A stretch of 64,000 nt of DNA from Methylorubrum extorquens (GCF_024169925.1 NZ_JALJXF010000001.1:936001-1000000), one strand, 5' to 3'. Shown: positions 8,641 through 18,970, counted from the stretch's first letter. The notes: a model not told the origin generated them from the letters alone. Numbers and translations are program-made.

Positions 8641-10338
8641 ATGACGGCTGAGGTACGGCGAAGCATCGTCCTCGCGGCTGCGGGCCTGCTCGGCGGCTTC
8701 GCCATGGTGGTCGCGTTGTTCGGGACCGGAGAGCTTCTCAAGCGCAACGCGGCGGTCAATCCTTCTGCCGAAACACCGGCCACGCCGGACAAGCCTTCGG
8801 CCGAAACGGAGACCGGCGACCGCGCGGGCCAGGCGCCCTCATCGGATTCCCCTCATGCCGCCCTCGGAGCCCTCTCGCAAGAGGGGATCGGGCAGGAAGA
8901 ACCGAGTGCGGCCAATACACGGCCGCGCGCGGATGACGGTACGCCGACCTTCGACATCGTGCGCGTCGAGCCCGACGGAGCGAGCGTGATCGCCGGGCGC
9001 GCGGCACCGAACAGCCGTGTCGAATTAATGCGTGACGGAAAACCCTTCGCCACCGCTCAGGCCGACGCCGCCGGGCAATTCGCCCTGACGCCGCCGGACT
9101 TGCCGCCGGGCTCGAGCGAAATCGCCCTGCGCGCCAGCGGCCCCGACGGAAAGCCGCTGCCGGGGCGTGAGAGCGTGACCGTCGTCGTAGCCGAGACGCG
9201 CAACACCAAGCCGCTGATCGCCCTCACGGCCCCGGACGCGCCGACGCGGGTTCTGTCCCAACCCGACGCGCCGGAGGCTTCGGGCAAGCCGCCGGCCACC
9301 GTGGCCGCCGAAACGCCCGACCGGGCCGCGCCTGAGCCGAGAGCAGCCGACGGATCGCGGGGGGCCGGCAAGACGGCTGCAACGAGCCGGCAGGCAACCA
9401 CGCAGAGTCGTGGGGCCGACGCACCGGCAGGCAAGGCGGCATCCGGGGCAGGTGCCCTCCGCATCGTCAGCGTCGATGCGCAGGAGGGCGGGCGCCTGCA
9501 CGTCACCGGTCAGACGACGGCGTGGAGCAGCCTGCGCCTCTACCTCAACGACACCATGGTCGCCTCGGGACAATCCGGAGCCGACGGGCGAGTGGCGTTC
9601 ACGATCGGGCGCGGGGTGAAGCCCGGTGCCTACCGCATCCGTGTCGATTCCGTCGATTCGGGGGGCGGAACGGTCAAGGCCCGCGCCGAGGTCGCCTTCG
9701 CCTATCCCGACAACGTGCCGTCGACACGCTACGCCGACAACAGCCCGGCCGAGAAAAAGGCATCTACAGCGGCGGGCAAGTCTGCTCCGACGGCAGAGCC
9801 TGCGCCGAACACCCAGACGGCACCCGGCCGGGCGCGATCGGCATCCCAGACGCCCGCGACCGCGACGGATCAGCCGGTGGCGGGTGGCCCGGCGCAGCCT
9901 GCGCCGAAGCTTAAAGCCGGGGAAATGGGGACCGCACCGAGCCCCACGGCCCCCCCATCCAGGGCAAGCGGCGCGGCTGGGTCCGAGCCGGAGCGTCCGG
10001 CAGCGGCCGGCACCCCGTCGCTGGCCGCATCGACGCCGGCGCCCGCAGCGGATGGCAGAGCCCTCGCGCTCTCGCCGCCCCGTCCGGATGGGACCGGGGC
10101 GGGCGCCGTGTTCGTGCCGGAGGTGGCCACCGCCCGGATCACGCGCGGCGACAGCCTGTGGCAAATCAGCCGGCGCACCTATGGCCGTGGCAACCGCTAC
10201 ACCGTGATCTACGACGCCAACCAGGATCAGATCCGCGACCCGAACCGTATCTATCCGGGCCAGATGTTCGTTCTGCCGAAGAACGAGTCCCCGACGAGCA
10301 CGCCGTCCGCCCGAAGCGGATCGGACCGCCGAACCTGA
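8641..10338 (+). CDS. Membrane-anchored LysM domain protein
   Basis: 565 residues. One transmembrane helix near the N-terminus (IVLAAAGLLGGFAMVVALFG) is followed by Ala/Pro/Thr-rich linkers that carry two beta-rich segments, VRVEPDGASVIAGRAAPNSR and RIVSVDAQEGGRLHVTGQT. These resemble Ig-like envelope modules. A C-terminal LysM module (ITRGDSLWQISRRTYG to PGQMFVLP) binds peptidoglycan. It probably links the inner membrane to the wall. It lies in the same direction as the ABC exporter, 110 bases upstream of it. Confidence 0.85.
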   Translation: MTAEVRRSIVLAAAGLLGGFAMVVALFGTGELLKRNAAVNPSAETPATPDKPSAETETGDRAGQAPSSDSPHAALGALSQEGIGQEEPSAANTRPRADDGTPTFDIVRVEPDGASVIAGRAAPNSRVELMRDGKPFATAQADAAGQFALTPPDLPPGSSEIALRASGPDGKPLPGRESVTVVVAETRNTKPLIALTAPDAPTRVLSQPDAPEASGKPPATVAAETPDRAAPEPRAADGSRGAGKTAATSRQATTQSRGADAPAGKAASGAGALRIVSVDAQEGGRLHVTGQTTAWSSLRLYLNDTMVASGQSGADGRVAFTIGRGVKPGAYRIRVDSVDSGGGTVKARAEVAFAYPDNVPSTRYADNSPAEKKASTAAGKSAPTAEPAPNTQTAPGRARSASQTPATATDQPVAGGPAQPAPKLKAGEMGTAPSPTAPPSRASGAAGSEPERPAAAGTPSLAASTPAPAADGRALALSPPRPDGTGAGAVFVPEVATARITRGDSLWQISRRTYGRGNRYTVIYDANQDQIRDPNRIYPGQMFVLPKNESPTSTPSARSGSDRRT

Positions 10339-10447
10339 CGAAACGGGCGGGAGGTCAGCGCGCGCGCAGGATGCGCGATCCGGTGCGAGCGCCTATATGC
10401 GCCTCGCGACGGCCGCCTCGCGCCGAAAGATCTCTTCGAACCTCATT

Positions 10448-12379
10448 ATGGCAAATGCACCCGTGCCGGCGGGGGAGGGCGCGTCCGCGCCCCTCGATCG
10501 CCCTGGCCTGCTGACGACCTATCGCCGGCTCTGGCCCTATCTCTGGCCTCACGGCCGCGTCGATCTTCAGCGCCGGGTCTTCCTCGCCTTCGGCCTCCTG
10601 TTCGTCGCCAAGGCCGCGACGATGGTGATGCCCTTCACCTTCAAATGGGCCACCGACGCCCTGGTCGCGGCCATCGGCTCCAGGGACGGCGCCGGGGAGG
10701 CCGCCGCTGCGGTGCCGGCTGGGCTCCTTTCGGCGCCCTTCCTCCTGATCGCCCTTTACGGCCTGTCGCGGATCGCCATGGCGGGGCTGACGCAGGTCCG
10801 CGACGGGCTGTTCGCCAAGGTCGCGATGCACGCCGTGCGCAAGCTCGCCCTCCAGACCTTCGAGCACATGCACCGCCTATCCCTGCGCTTCCACTTGGAG
10901 CGCAAAACCGGCGGCCTCACCCGCGTGCTGGAACGCGGCCGCTCCGGCATCGAGGAATTGTCGCGCCTGATGGTGCTGACGCTGGTGCCGACCATCGTCG
11001 AACTGGTCCTCGTGATGGTCATCCTCGCCTACGAGTTCGACTGGCTCTACTCGGTGGTCGTGGCGACGATGATCGCCAGCTATCTCGGCTTCACATGGAA
11101 GGCGACCGAGTGGCGGATCGGCATCCGCCGCCGGATGAACAACTCGGATACCGAGGCCAACACCAAGGCGGTCGATTCGCTGCTGAACTTCGAGACGGTG
11201 AAGTATTTCGGCGCCGAGCGGCGCGAGACCGAACGCTACGATGCGTCGATGGAGCGTTACGAGAAGGCGTCGACGCAAACCTACGTCTCGCTCGCCGTGC
11301 TCAATGCCGGACAGGCGGTCATCTTCACGCTCGGCATGACGGCGGTGATGCTCCTGGCCGCCCGCGATATCATGGCGGGCAACACCACCATCGGCGGTTT
11401 CGTGCTCGTCAACACGATGCTGGTGCAGCTCTCGATGCCCCTGAACTTCATGGGCATGATCTACCGGGAGATCAAACAGGCGCTGATCGACATCGACGAC
11501 ATGTTCCTGATCCTCCACCGCAACCCGGAGATCGCCGACCGCGCGGGCGCGGCCCCGCTCAAGGTGGAAGCCGGCACGGTGCGCTTCGAGGACGTGCGCT
11601 TTGCCTACATCCCCGAGCGGCCGATCCTGCGCGGCGTCTCGTTCGAGGTGCCGGCCGGCAAGACCGTGGCCATCGTCGGCCCCTCGGGGGCGGGCAAATC
11701 CACGCTGTCGCGCCTGCTCTTCCGCTTCTATGAGCCGGGAGCCGGCCGCATCACCATCGACGGCCAGGACATCACCGCCGTCCGCCAGGACAGCTTGCGC
11801 GCTGCGATCGGCATGGTCCCGCAGGACACGGTGCTGTTCAACGACACGATCGGCTACAACATCCGGTACGGGCGCTGGGACGCGACCGAGGCCGAGGTGC
11901 GCGAGGCCGCCCGCCTCGCCCAGATCGACCGTTTCATCGAGAGCCTGCCGGAGGGCTACGACACGCCGGTGGGCGAGCGCGGGCTCAAGCTCTCGGGCGG
12001 CGAGAAGCAGCGCGTGGCGATCGCCCGCACCATCCTGAAGGGGCCGCCGATCCTTGTGCTCGACGAGGCCACCTCGGCGCTCGATTCGTTCACCGAGCGT
12101 GAGATCCAGACCGCCCTCGACCGGGTCAGCCAGGGCCGCACCACGCTGGTGATCGCCCACCGACTCTCGACCGTCATCAACGCCGACGAGATCCTCGTGC
12201 TCGATCAGGGTCGCGTCGTCGAGCGGGGCGATCACACGAGCCTGCTCGCGCGCAGCGGCGTCTACGCCGCTTTGTGGAACCGCCAACGCCAGGCGGATGC
12301 CGCCCGCGAGGCGCTCAAGCGCGCCGAGGACGAACGTCTCCTTCTGGAAGAGACGCGGCGCTCGGAGCCGGTCGCCTGA
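10448..12379 (+). CDS. Atm1-type ABC exporter (permease-ATPase fusion)
   Basis: About 643 residues from the ATG at 10448; a start at 10397 would add 17 residues. An N-terminal six-helix permease domain is fused to a nucleotide-binding domain with Walker A GPSGAGKSTLS, signature LSGGEKQRVAIART, Walker B ILVLDEATSALD and the switch histidine in VIAHRLSTV. The permease contains the NTEANTKAVDSLLNFETVKYF stretch typical of the Atm1/HMT1 group, which exports glutathione-linked sulfur or metal compounds for Fe-S cluster and metal homeostasis. Inner membrane. Confidence 0.9.
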   Translation: MANAPVPAGEGASAPLDRPGLLTTYRRLWPYLWPHGRVDLQRRVFLAFGLLFVAKAATMVMPFTFKWATDALVAAIGSRDGAGEAAAAVPAGLLSAPFLLIALYGLSRIAMAGLTQVRDGLFAKVAMHAVRKLALQTFEHMHRLSLRFHLERKTGGLTRVLERGRSGIEELSRLMVLTLVPTIVELVLVMVILAYEFDWLYSVVVATMIASYLGFTWKATEWRIGIRRRMNNSDTEANTKAVDSLLNFETVKYFGAERRETERYDASMERYEKASTQTYVSLAVLNAGQAVIFTLGMTAVMLLAARDIMAGNTTIGGFVLVNTMLVQLSMPLNFMGMIYREIKQALIDIDDMFLILHRNPEIADRAGAAPLKVEAGTVRFEDVRFAYIPERPILRGVSFEVPAGKTVAIVGPSGAGKSTLSRLLFRFYEPGAGRITIDGQDITAVRQDSLRAAIGMVPQDTVLFNDTIGYNIRYGRWDATEAEVREAARLAQIDRFIESLPEGYDTPVGERGLKLSGGEKQRVAIARTILKGPPILVLDEATSALDSFTEREIQTALDRVSQGRTTLVIAHRLSTVINADEILVLDQGRVVERGDHTSLLARSGVYAALWNRQRQADAAREALKRAEDERLLLEETRRSEPVA

Positions 12380-12516
12380 CGGTCGGTCACGACACACCCG
12401 CTGCGCCGCCGCACCCAAGCGGGCGGACGATCGGTCATCGGGCGTTTTGTGAAGACTTCAGGCGGGCCGATCCAGACTGTCCTTCACCTCGCGGAAAGCG
12501 TGTTTTGTGTGAGCCA

Positions 12517-12585
12517 GAGCATCGTCCCGAAAGGTGGCCTCCGGCTTTCGGAAAAGATGATGCAAAAACAATAGGCTAGAGCATT
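12517..12585 (+). repeat. Dispersed intergenic palindromic repeat, copy 1
   Basis: About 69 bases containing GAGCATCGTCCCGAAAGGTGG, then CCGGCTTTCGGAAAA, GATGATGCAAAAACAA and GCTAGAGCAT. CCGAAAG pairs with CTTTCGG. Related copies lie at 16497 and 43891. It directly abuts the open frame of the broken GGDEF gene. Confidence 0.8.
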
Positions 12586-12678
12586 CAACCGCAACGAGGC
12601 CTCCCGATTCGCTCAGTCGACCACAGGCACCCGGATCCGCTGCGAGCGGGACCGGGCGAAAGCGCCGAAATCGAGCGC

Positions 12679-13620
12679 TTGCGGACGCAGTTGCGTATCC
12701 AGGCCGCGATCATCGGCGCGCAGCGGGCGGCCCTGGCGCAGGCCGAGGCACCGTTCGAACCGGCCCTACGGGTCGCCGGCATGGGATTGTGGACCTGCAG
12801 CCTGCCGGATGAGCGGCTGACTTGGAGCAACGGCGTCTACGATCTGTTCGGCCTGCCCCGCGGGGTTCCGGTCGGGCGGCCCGACACGCTCGCCCTCTAT
12901 AGCGAAGCGTCGCGGCGCCGGCTGACGGCGCTGCGCGACCGGGCGATCGCGGGGGCAGGCGGGTTCAGCCTCGACGCGGAACTCGTACCGCCCGGTGGTG
13001 GGCATCGCTGGATCCGCATCACCGCCACGGTCGAAACGCGGAACGGCCGGCCCATGCGGCTCTATGGACTGAAGCAGGACGTCACGGAGGAGCGCCGCCG
13101 GCTCGAAGAGCTGCGTCTTCAGGCAGAGACCGACGCGCTGACGGGACTTGCCAACCGCGCCTGTTTCGACGCCCGCCTGCGTGAGCCTGTGAGTGCTTTG
13201 CTCCTGATCGATCTCGACGGCTTCAAGGCGATCAACGACACCCACTGACATCCGGCCGGGGACCACTGCCTTCGCGAAGCCGCCCGGCGAATCAGCCTCA
13301 CCTGCCAGCGCGCCGAACTCGTGGCACGCATCGGCGGAGACGAGTTCGCCGTGATTCTCGACGCCGACGCGACCGAGGCGGCGACCTGCGCCGAACGGCT
13401 CGTCGCGGCCCTCAATCGTCCGTTCGATCAAGGGGGACGGCGCTACCCGCTCGGCGCCTCCGTCGGTGCGGCCCTGTGCCGAGGCGTACCGGACCCGATC
13501 GCACTGGCGGACACCGCCCTCTACGCCACCAAGGCGGCGGGACGGCGCACCTACCGCCTGTTCGACGCGGGCGGCCTTGCCGCGGCCTCATGGGTCGAGC
13601 CCTCGCCAAGGGGCGGTTGA
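12679..13620 (+). pseudogene. PAS-GGDEF diguanylate cyclase, interrupted by a stop
   Basis: The frame holds a PAS-like domain (LWTCSLPDERLTWSNGVYDLFGLP, then the PAC motif GLKQDVTEERRRLEEL) and a GGDEF domain (LTGLANRACFD, LLIDLDGFKAINDTH, ARIGGDEFAVIL). The frame is broken by a TGA at 13246 to 13248, exactly where the family has a Gly codon (DTHGHPAGD); downstream the same frame resumes and ends at 13620. One base change, GGA to TGA, explains it. The N-terminus also lacks a good start: only a TTG at 12679 is available and the open frame begins inside the upstream repeat. The active-site motif is intact, but the protein would be cut off before it unless the stop is read through. Confidence 0.8.
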
Positions 13621-13683
13621 CGGATGCCGAGGCCCCTGCCATCCGGCAACGAAGCGCCCCGCGCAGAAAAGCTACAAGAGACC

Positions 13684-14394
13684 ATGACCGACCTCATCGA
13701 GACGATCCGCCGGACGCTCGTGCCGATCCACAAGGAGGGCTACCCCTTCATCCTGATCGGCATCGTGCTCACCGTGGTGCTCGGCTACTTCTCGCAGTTC
13801 TTCGGCTGGATCTTCCTGATCCTGACGCTCTGGGTCTGCTACTTCTTCCGTGATCCCGAGCGGGTGGTGCCGGTCGGCGACGGCCTCATCGTCTCTCCCG
13901 CCGACGGGCGGGTGAACCTGATCTCGACCGTGCTGCCGCCCGCCGAACTCGACCTTTCGCACGAGCCGATGCTGCGGATCTCGGTGTTCATGAACGTGTT
14001 CGACTGCCACGTGAACCGCGTGCCGGTCTCCGGCAAGATCGGGCAGATCCACTACACGCCGGGCCTGTTCCTCAACGCCGAACTCGACAAGGCGAGTGAG
14101 GACAACGAGCGCAACGGCCTCGTCATGGAGACGAGCCATCGCGGCCAGCCGGTGCGGATCGGCGTGGTGCAGATCGCCGGCCTCGTGGCCCGACGCATCG
14201 TCGGCTTCGTCTCGGCCGGCGAGTCCAAACAGGTCGGCGAGCGCTTCGGCCTCATCCGGTTCGGCTCGCGGGTCGATGTCTACCTGCCGCTCGGCACCCG
14301 TGTGCTCGTCGGCCTCGGCCAGAAGGCGGTGGCCGGCGAGACCGTGCTGGCCGATCTCGGCGGCGGCTCGGAGCGGGCCTTCCGCCGCATCTGA
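13684..14394 (+). CDS. psd: Phosphatidylserine decarboxylase proenzyme
   Basis: 236 residues from the ATG at 13684 ([21 protein letters not shown]). This is the short form typical of alphaproteobacteria. It decarboxylates phosphatidylserine to phosphatidylethanolamine; the self-cleavage site that makes the pyruvoyl group is the Gly-Ser of [12 protein letters not shown]. Conserved blocks FFRDPER, SPADGRV and [11 protein letters not shown] are present. An N-terminal hydrophobic helix anchors it to the inner membrane. pssA starts five bases after its stop, so the two form an operon. Confidence 0.95.
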   Translation: MTDLIETIRRTLVPIHKEGYPFILIGIVLTVVLGYFSQFFGWIFLILTLWVCYFFRDPERVVPVGDGLIVSPADGRVNLISTVLPPAELDLSHEPMLRISVFMNVFDCHVNRVPVSGKIGQIHYTPGLFLNAELDKASEDNERNGLVMETSHRGQPVRIGVVQIAGLVARRIVGFVSAGESKQVGERFGLIRFGSRVDVYLPLGTRVLVGLGQKAVAGETVLADLGGGSERAFRRI

Positions 14395-14399
14395 TCTCT

Positions 14400-15311
14400 G
14401 TGCAGAAGAGCGACATGGCGAGAAGCGACGAGCCGAAAGACACGTCGAGAGACGAGTCGAGGGACGACATGGACGATCTGTTCCCGCCCTTTGCGCCGGA
14501 CGCGAACGATCGGCCGCGCCGGTTCCGGCCGGTGCCGTTTCGGATGATCGCGCCGAACATGATCACCCTGCTCGCGCTCTGCCTCGGGCTGACCGCGATT
14601 CGGCTCGCCTTCGAGGGCCGGTTCGAGCCGGCGGTGATCGCGGTTATCGTCGCCGCCGTCCTCGACGGGATCGACGGGCGCGTGGCGCGCCTGCTCAAGG
14701 GCACGTCGCGCTTCGGCGCCGAACTCGATTCGCTCGCCGACTTCGTCAATTTCGGCTGTGCCCCGGCACTGATCCTCTACAGCTTCACCCTGCACAATCT
14801 GAAGTCCGTCGGCTGGATCGTGGCGCTCGTCTTCGCCATCGCCATGTGCCTGCGGCTCGCGCGCTTCAACGCGATGCTCGACGATCCCAACCGCCCCGAG
14901 TGGAAGAAAGACTACTTCGTCGGCATGCCGGCGCCGGCCGGTGCGATCACGGGTATGCTGCCGCTCTACCTGCACTTCCTCGGCCTCGACTTCAGTGCCT
15001 GGGGTCGGCCGGTCATCCTCGTCTACGTGCTCGCCATCGCGCTCCTCGTCGTCTCCACCGTGCCGACCTTCTCGGGCAAGACCTGGGGCAAGCGCGTGCC
15101 GCGCGACCTCGTGGTGCCGATCTTCCTCGTGGTCGTGGTCGTCTTCGGCCTCGTCATCAGCTTCCCGTTCGAGGCGATGGCGGCGGTGAGCTTGGCCTAT
15201 CTCACGGGCCTTCCCTTCGGCGCCGCGCAGTACCGCAAGCGCCTGAAGCAGGAAGCCTCGCGCACGACCGCCTCCGCGACGGTGGAACATCCGGCGGCGC
15301 CGGGGGCGTAA
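14400..15311 (+). CDS. pssA: CDP-diacylglycerol-serine O-phosphatidyltransferase
   Basis: Up to 303 residues; the GTG at 14400 or the ATG at 14415 may start it. The CDP-alcohol phosphatidyltransferase motif is present as DGIDGRVARLLKG, then FGAELDSLADF. The protein has several membrane helices and makes phosphatidylserine from CDP-diacylglycerol and serine, the substrate of the upstream psd product. The hydrophilic N-terminal tail (KDTSRDESRDDMDDL) is charged. Same operon as psd. Confidence 0.95.
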   Translation: MQKSDMARSDEPKDTSRDESRDDMDDLFPPFAPDANDRPRRFRPVPFRMIAPNMITLLALCLGLTAIRLAFEGRFEPAVIAVIVAAVLDGIDGRVARLLKGTSRFGAELDSLADFVNFGCAPALILYSFTLHNLKSVGWIVALVFAIAMCLRLARFNAMLDDPNRPEWKKDYFVGMPAPAGAITGMLPLYLHFLGLDFSAWGRPVILVYVLAIALLVVSTVPTFSGKTWGKRVPRDLVVPIFLVVVVVFGLVISFPFEAMAAVSLAYLTGLPFGAAQYRKRLKQEASRTTASATVEHPAAPGA

Positions 15312-15412
15312 CGCTCCGCCCCTGCGAAGATCCCTCCACTGACCGGGATCCGGCCCCGAGCCCCATCCGCCCTCGCCCCGTCACCCGTATCGGGGCGAGC
15401 GAGGAGACAGCC

Positions 15413-16465
15413 ATGACAGGCGAGACGGATTTCGTCCGGCGGATCGGGATCGTGCATCCGATCATCCAGGCTCCGATGGTCGGCCCGAAGGCGCCACTCG
15501 CCGCTGCCGTCAGCGGGGCGGGCGGGCTCGGCTCCCTTGCCTGCGCCGCGCTCACACCCGATCAGATCCGCGCCGAGGTGGCCGCGATCAGGGCCGTGAC
15601 GGAGGCGCCGTTCAACCTGAACTTCTTCTGCCACGAGCCAGCCGCCCCCGATCCGGCGCGCGAGGCCGCGTGGCGGGCCGCCCTCGCGCCCTACTACGCG
15701 GCGTTCGGGCTCGACCCGGCGGCGCCGGTGGCGATGGCCAACCGCGCGCCCTTCGACGCCGCGATGGCCGAGGTGGTGGAAGAGCTGCGTCCGGCCGTCG
15801 TCAGCTTCCATTTCGGTCTGCCTGCGGAGCCGCTGCTGCGGCGGGTGCGGGACGCTGGCTGCCTGATCCTGTCCTCGGCCACCACGGTGCGCGAAGCGCG
15901 CTGGCTTCGCCAGCGCGGCGTCGATGCGGTGATCGCGCAAGGCGCGGAGGCCGGCGGTCACCGTGGTATGTTCCTCACCGACGCGGCCGCCTCGCAGGTC
16001 GGCACCATCGCCCTCGTGCCGCAGATCGTCGACGCCGTGGATGTGCCGGTGATCGCGGCCGGCGGTATCGGTGATCCTCGCGGCGTCGCGGCGGCCTTCG
16101 CGCTGGGCGCCAGCGCCGTGCAGGTCGGCACCGCCTATCTGCGCTGCCCCGAGGCCGGCATTTCCGCGCCCTATCGTGCGGCGCTGGCGGCAGCCCGCGA
16201 TGAGGACACGGCCCTCACCAACGTGCTGACGGGGCGCCCGGCCCGCGGCCTGCTCACCCGTGCCGTGCGCGAGCTCGGACCCGTCAGCCCGCTCGCTCCG
16301 GCCTTTCCCGGCGCGGCGGTGGCGCTCCAGCCCCTGCGCACGGCCGCGGAGGCGGCGGGCTCGGGCGATTTCTCGCCCCTATGGTCCGGGCAGGCGGTGG
16401 GCCTCTCGCGGGAACGGCAGGCGGCCGAACTGACCCGCCTGCTGGCGAGCGGCGTATCGAGCTAG
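15413..16465 (+). CDS. Nitronate monooxygenase family protein
   Basis: 350 residues, starting at the ATG at 15413 with MTGETDFVRRIGIVHPIIQAP. A TIM-barrel flavoprotein of the NPD family: PIIQAPMVG at the start, AQGAEAGGHRG at the flavin phosphate region, and VPVIAAGGIGDPRGVAAAFALGASAVQVGT. Members oxidise alkyl nitronates with FMN; some act on other substrates, so the exact reaction is not certain. About 100 bases separate it from pssA. Confidence 0.88.
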   Translation: MTGETDFVRRIGIVHPIIQAPMVGPKAPLAAAVSGAGGLGSLACAALTPDQIRAEVAAIRAVTEAPFNLNFFCHEPAAPDPAREAAWRAALAPYYAAFGLDPAAPVAMANRAPFDAAMAEVVEELRPAVVSFHFGLPAEPLLRRVRDAGCLILSSATTVREARWLRQRGVDAVIAQGAEAGGHRGMFLTDAAASQVGTIALVPQIVDAVDVPVIAAGGIGDPRGVAAAFALGASAVQVGTAYLRCPEAGISAPYRAALAAARDEDTALTNVLTGRPARGLLTRAVRELGPVSPLAPAFPGAAVALQPLRTAAEAAGSGDFSPLWSGQAVGLSRERQAAELTRLLASGVSS

Positions 16466-16496
16466 CGCATCGTCCTGGATATCGGATCTAAAACGA

Positions 16497-16564
16497 TGCG
16501 CTAGGCTCTTGTTTTTGCATCGTCTTTTTCCGAAAGCCGGCAACCACCTTTCGGGACGATGCTT
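16497..16564 (-). repeat. Dispersed intergenic palindromic repeat, copy 2
   Basis: The same element as at 12517 but in opposite orientation: GTTTTTGCATCGTCTTTTTC, then CGAAAGCCGG and CACCTTTCGGGACGATGCTT. It lies between the convergent ends of the nitronate monooxygenase gene and rpsD. Confidence 0.85.
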
Positions 16565-16576
16565 GAGAGCGCAACG

Positions 16577-16606
16577 AAAAAGGGCCACCCCGAGGGGCGG
16601 CCCTTT
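16577..16606 (-). terminator. Intrinsic terminator of rpsD
   Basis: On the minus strand GGGCCGCCCCTCGGGGTGG and CCC form a strong hairpin followed by TTTTT, starting about 26 bases after the rpsD stop. Confidence 0.9.
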
Positions 16607-16631
16607 CACATTCCGAGACGATCTCGAAAAA

Positions 16632-17249
16632 TTAGCGCGAGTAGAACTCGATCACGAGGTTCGGTTCCATCTGCACCGGGTAGGGCACCTCGGTGAGGCC
16701 CGGGATCCGGGTGACGCGGGCGGTCATCTTGTGATGATCGACCTCGATGTAGTCCGGCACGTCGCGCTCGGCGAGCTGCGAGGCCACGACCACGATCTCG
16801 AGCTGGCGGGAGGCTTCCTTCACCTCGATCACGTCGCCGGCCTTGACCTGGTAGCTCGGGATGTTGACCCGGCGGCCGTTGACCTTGATGTGCCCGTGGT
16901 TGACGAACTGGCGCGCGGCGAACGGGGTCGCGACGAACTTCGAGCGGTACACCACGGCGTCGAGGCGGCGCTCGAGCAGGCCGATCAGGTTCTCGCCGGA
17001 GTCACCGCGCAGGCGGATCGCCTCGGCGTAGTAACGGCGGAACTGCTTCTCGGTGATGTTGCCGTAGTAGCCCTTGAGCTTCTGCTTGGCGCGCAGCTGC
17101 GTGCCGAAGTCGCTCATCTTGCCCTTGCGGCGCTGGCCGTGCTGGCCGGGGCCGTATTCGCGGCGGTTCACGGGGCTCTTCGGGCGGCCCCAGATGTTCT
17201 GGCCCATGCGGCGATCAAGCTTGTGCTTCGCCTGGATGCGTTTTGACAT
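16632..17249 (-). CDS. rpsD: 30S ribosomal protein S4
   Basis: 205 residues from the ATG at 17249 ([20 protein letters not shown]). S4 initiates assembly of the small-subunit body by binding 16S rRNA. It shows the [15 protein letters not shown] start, the S4 RNA-binding domain ([38 protein letters not shown]) and the conserved C-terminal part. A single gene with its own terminator, as is usual in Rhizobiales. Frames extending upstream to 17372 do not fit the family. Confidence 0.98.
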   Translation of the reverse strand: MSKRIQAKHKLDRRMGQNIWGRPKSPVNRREYGPGQHGQRRKGKMSDFGTQLRAKQKLKGYYGNITEKQFRRYYAEAIRLRGDSGENLIGLLERRLDAVVYRSKFVATPFAARQFVNHGHIKVNGRRVNIPSYQVKAGDVIEVKEASRQLEIVVVASQLAERDVPDYIEVDHHKMTARVTRIPGLTEVPYPVQMEPNLVIEFYSR

Positions 17250-17536
17250 CGCTGTTCCTCTGGAACAAATTTTTGAGGAACGCGCCCTCCTCTCCCTCTT
17301 CGCCGGAGCGGCGAGGGCGACAGGGCGGCTGTTACCGCCCACGGGTGCGCAGGAAATGCGACGGGGCCCCAAACCGGAGCCCCGTACACGAGCGGGTGCC
17401 TAGACGAGAACGTGAGCACGGTCAATGCCGGGCCCCGTGCAGCGACTCCGTCGCACATCGATCCTCACCCTTCATTAACCCTCGTATCGCCTGAATCGCG
17501 CGAGAGAATCCCCGAACTCTGACGGAGCGCCGACCC

Positions 17537-18733
17537 ATGCCGACGCCAGCCACCCGCGCCAGCCTGATCGGGCTTGCCCTTGCCAGCGGCCTTCTCGCCG
17601 GCCCCGCGCGAGCCGACTTCCAATCCTGCCTTGCCGGCATCCAGGCGCAGGCCGCCGGGGCCGGCGTCTCGGCCCAGACCTTCCGGGCCGCGACCGCCAA
17701 CATTGCCTACGACGACAAGGTGATCGAGCTGTCCCAGGCACAGCCGGAGTTCAAGACGCCGATCTGGGATTACATGTCGGCGCTGGTCGACGAAGAGCGG
17801 GTCGAGGACGGGCGCGCGGCCATGCGCCAGCATGCCCAGGCGCTGGCGAACGCGGAGGCACGCTACGGCGTCGATCGTCACACCATCGCCGCGGTGTGGG
17901 GCGTGGAATCCAATTTCGGCAAGAACCTCGGCAAGATGCCGCTGGTGCAATCGCTCGCCACGCTGGCCTGCTCGAGCAACCGCCGGCGCGACTTCTTCCG
18001 CACGGAACTGATCGCGACGCTGAAGATCATCGAGCGGGGCGACATCGAGGCCTCGCGGCTGACCGGCTCCTGGGCCGGCGCCTTCGGCCAGACGCAGTTC
18101 ATGCCGACCACCTACCAGCGACTCGCCGTGGACGGCGACGGCGACGGACGGCGCGACGTGGTTGATTCGGTGGCCGACGCGGTCGCCTCCACCGCCAACT
18201 TCCTGCGCGTCGCCAAGTGGTCGAACGGCCAGCCCTGGGGCTACGAGGTACGGCTGCCGCGCGGCTTCAACGTCGCCGCTGCGGGCCGCAAGAACAAGCA
18301 CGCGCTCAGTCACTGGGCCTCGCTCGGCGTCACCCGCGTCGACGGCAAGGCGCTGACCGGGGAGGGACCCGCCGGCATCATCGCGCCCGCCGGCATCAAC
18401 GGCCCGGCCTTCCTCGTGACGAAGAACTTCGACGCGATCTACTCCTACAACGCCGCTGAATCCTACGGGCTGGCCATCGCCGTCCTCTCGGACCGCCTGC
18501 GGGGCCGCCCCGGCGTCCAGGCCGATTGGCCGACCGACGACCCGCCGCTCTCGCGTGCCGAGCGTCGCGACCTCCAGACCCGCCTGACTGCCCGCGGCTA
18601 CGATGTCGGCGAGTCGGACGGGAAAGTCGGCTCCAAGACCCGCGATGCGATCAAGGACATCGAGCGCCAACTCGGGATGCCCGCCACCGGGCGGCCGGGG
18701 GGCAAGGTGCTAGAGGCGCTGCGTCGGGGATAA
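17537..18733 (+). CDS. Lytic murein transglycosylase (MltB type) with peptidoglycan-binding domain
   Basis: 398 residues with a signal peptide (LIGLALASGLLAGPARA). The catalytic SLT_2/MltB domain contains AAVWGVESNFGKNLG, with the catalytic glutamate in GVESNFG, and GSWAGAFGQTQFMPTTY. The last 60 residues (LSRAERRDLQTRLTARGYDV to GKVLEALR) form a PG_binding_1 module. It cleaves glycan strands to anhydromuramyl ends in the periplasm. Transcribed divergently from rpsD. Confidence 0.92.
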   Translation: MPTPATRASLIGLALASGLLAGPARADFQSCLAGIQAQAAGAGVSAQTFRAATANIAYDDKVIELSQAQPEFKTPIWDYMSALVDEERVEDGRAAMRQHAQALANAEARYGVDRHTIAAVWGVESNFGKNLGKMPLVQSLATLACSSNRRRDFFRTELIATLKIIERGDIEASRLTGSWAGAFGQTQFMPTTYQRLAVDGDGDGRRDVVDSVADAVASTANFLRVAKWSNGQPWGYEVRLPRGFNVAAAGRKNKHALSHWASLGVTRVDGKALTGEGPAGIIAPAGINGPAFLVTKNFDAIYSYNAAESYGLAIAVLSDRLRGRPGVQADWPTDDPPLSRAERRDLQTRLTARGYDVGESDGKVGSKTRDAIKDIERQLGMPATGRPGGKVLEALRRG

Positions 18734-18970
18734 CGCTCACCCTCCACCATTCTCGCGGGCCGCGTGGTGTCCGTGCGCTCAGCCGCACGCGTCACCCGCG
18801 GCCTTTTGATTCACGGGGCACCGCCCGCATCCGGCTTCGACCGGTTGCGCTTGGCCGACAGCAAGCGACGGTGCGCGCCAGCTTCGTCGTCACTGCGATG
18901 CGGTGCCGAGGCTATCGAAATGACCGGACTCGTGCCGCCTCAATGTCGATGATGCAGCCCGAGGGGCAAC

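Noticed and set aside
13290..13345. Allosteric RxxD inhibition site in the GGDEF protein
   Set aside because: The residues at the expected distance before GGDEF read QRAE, without the Arg and Asp in place.
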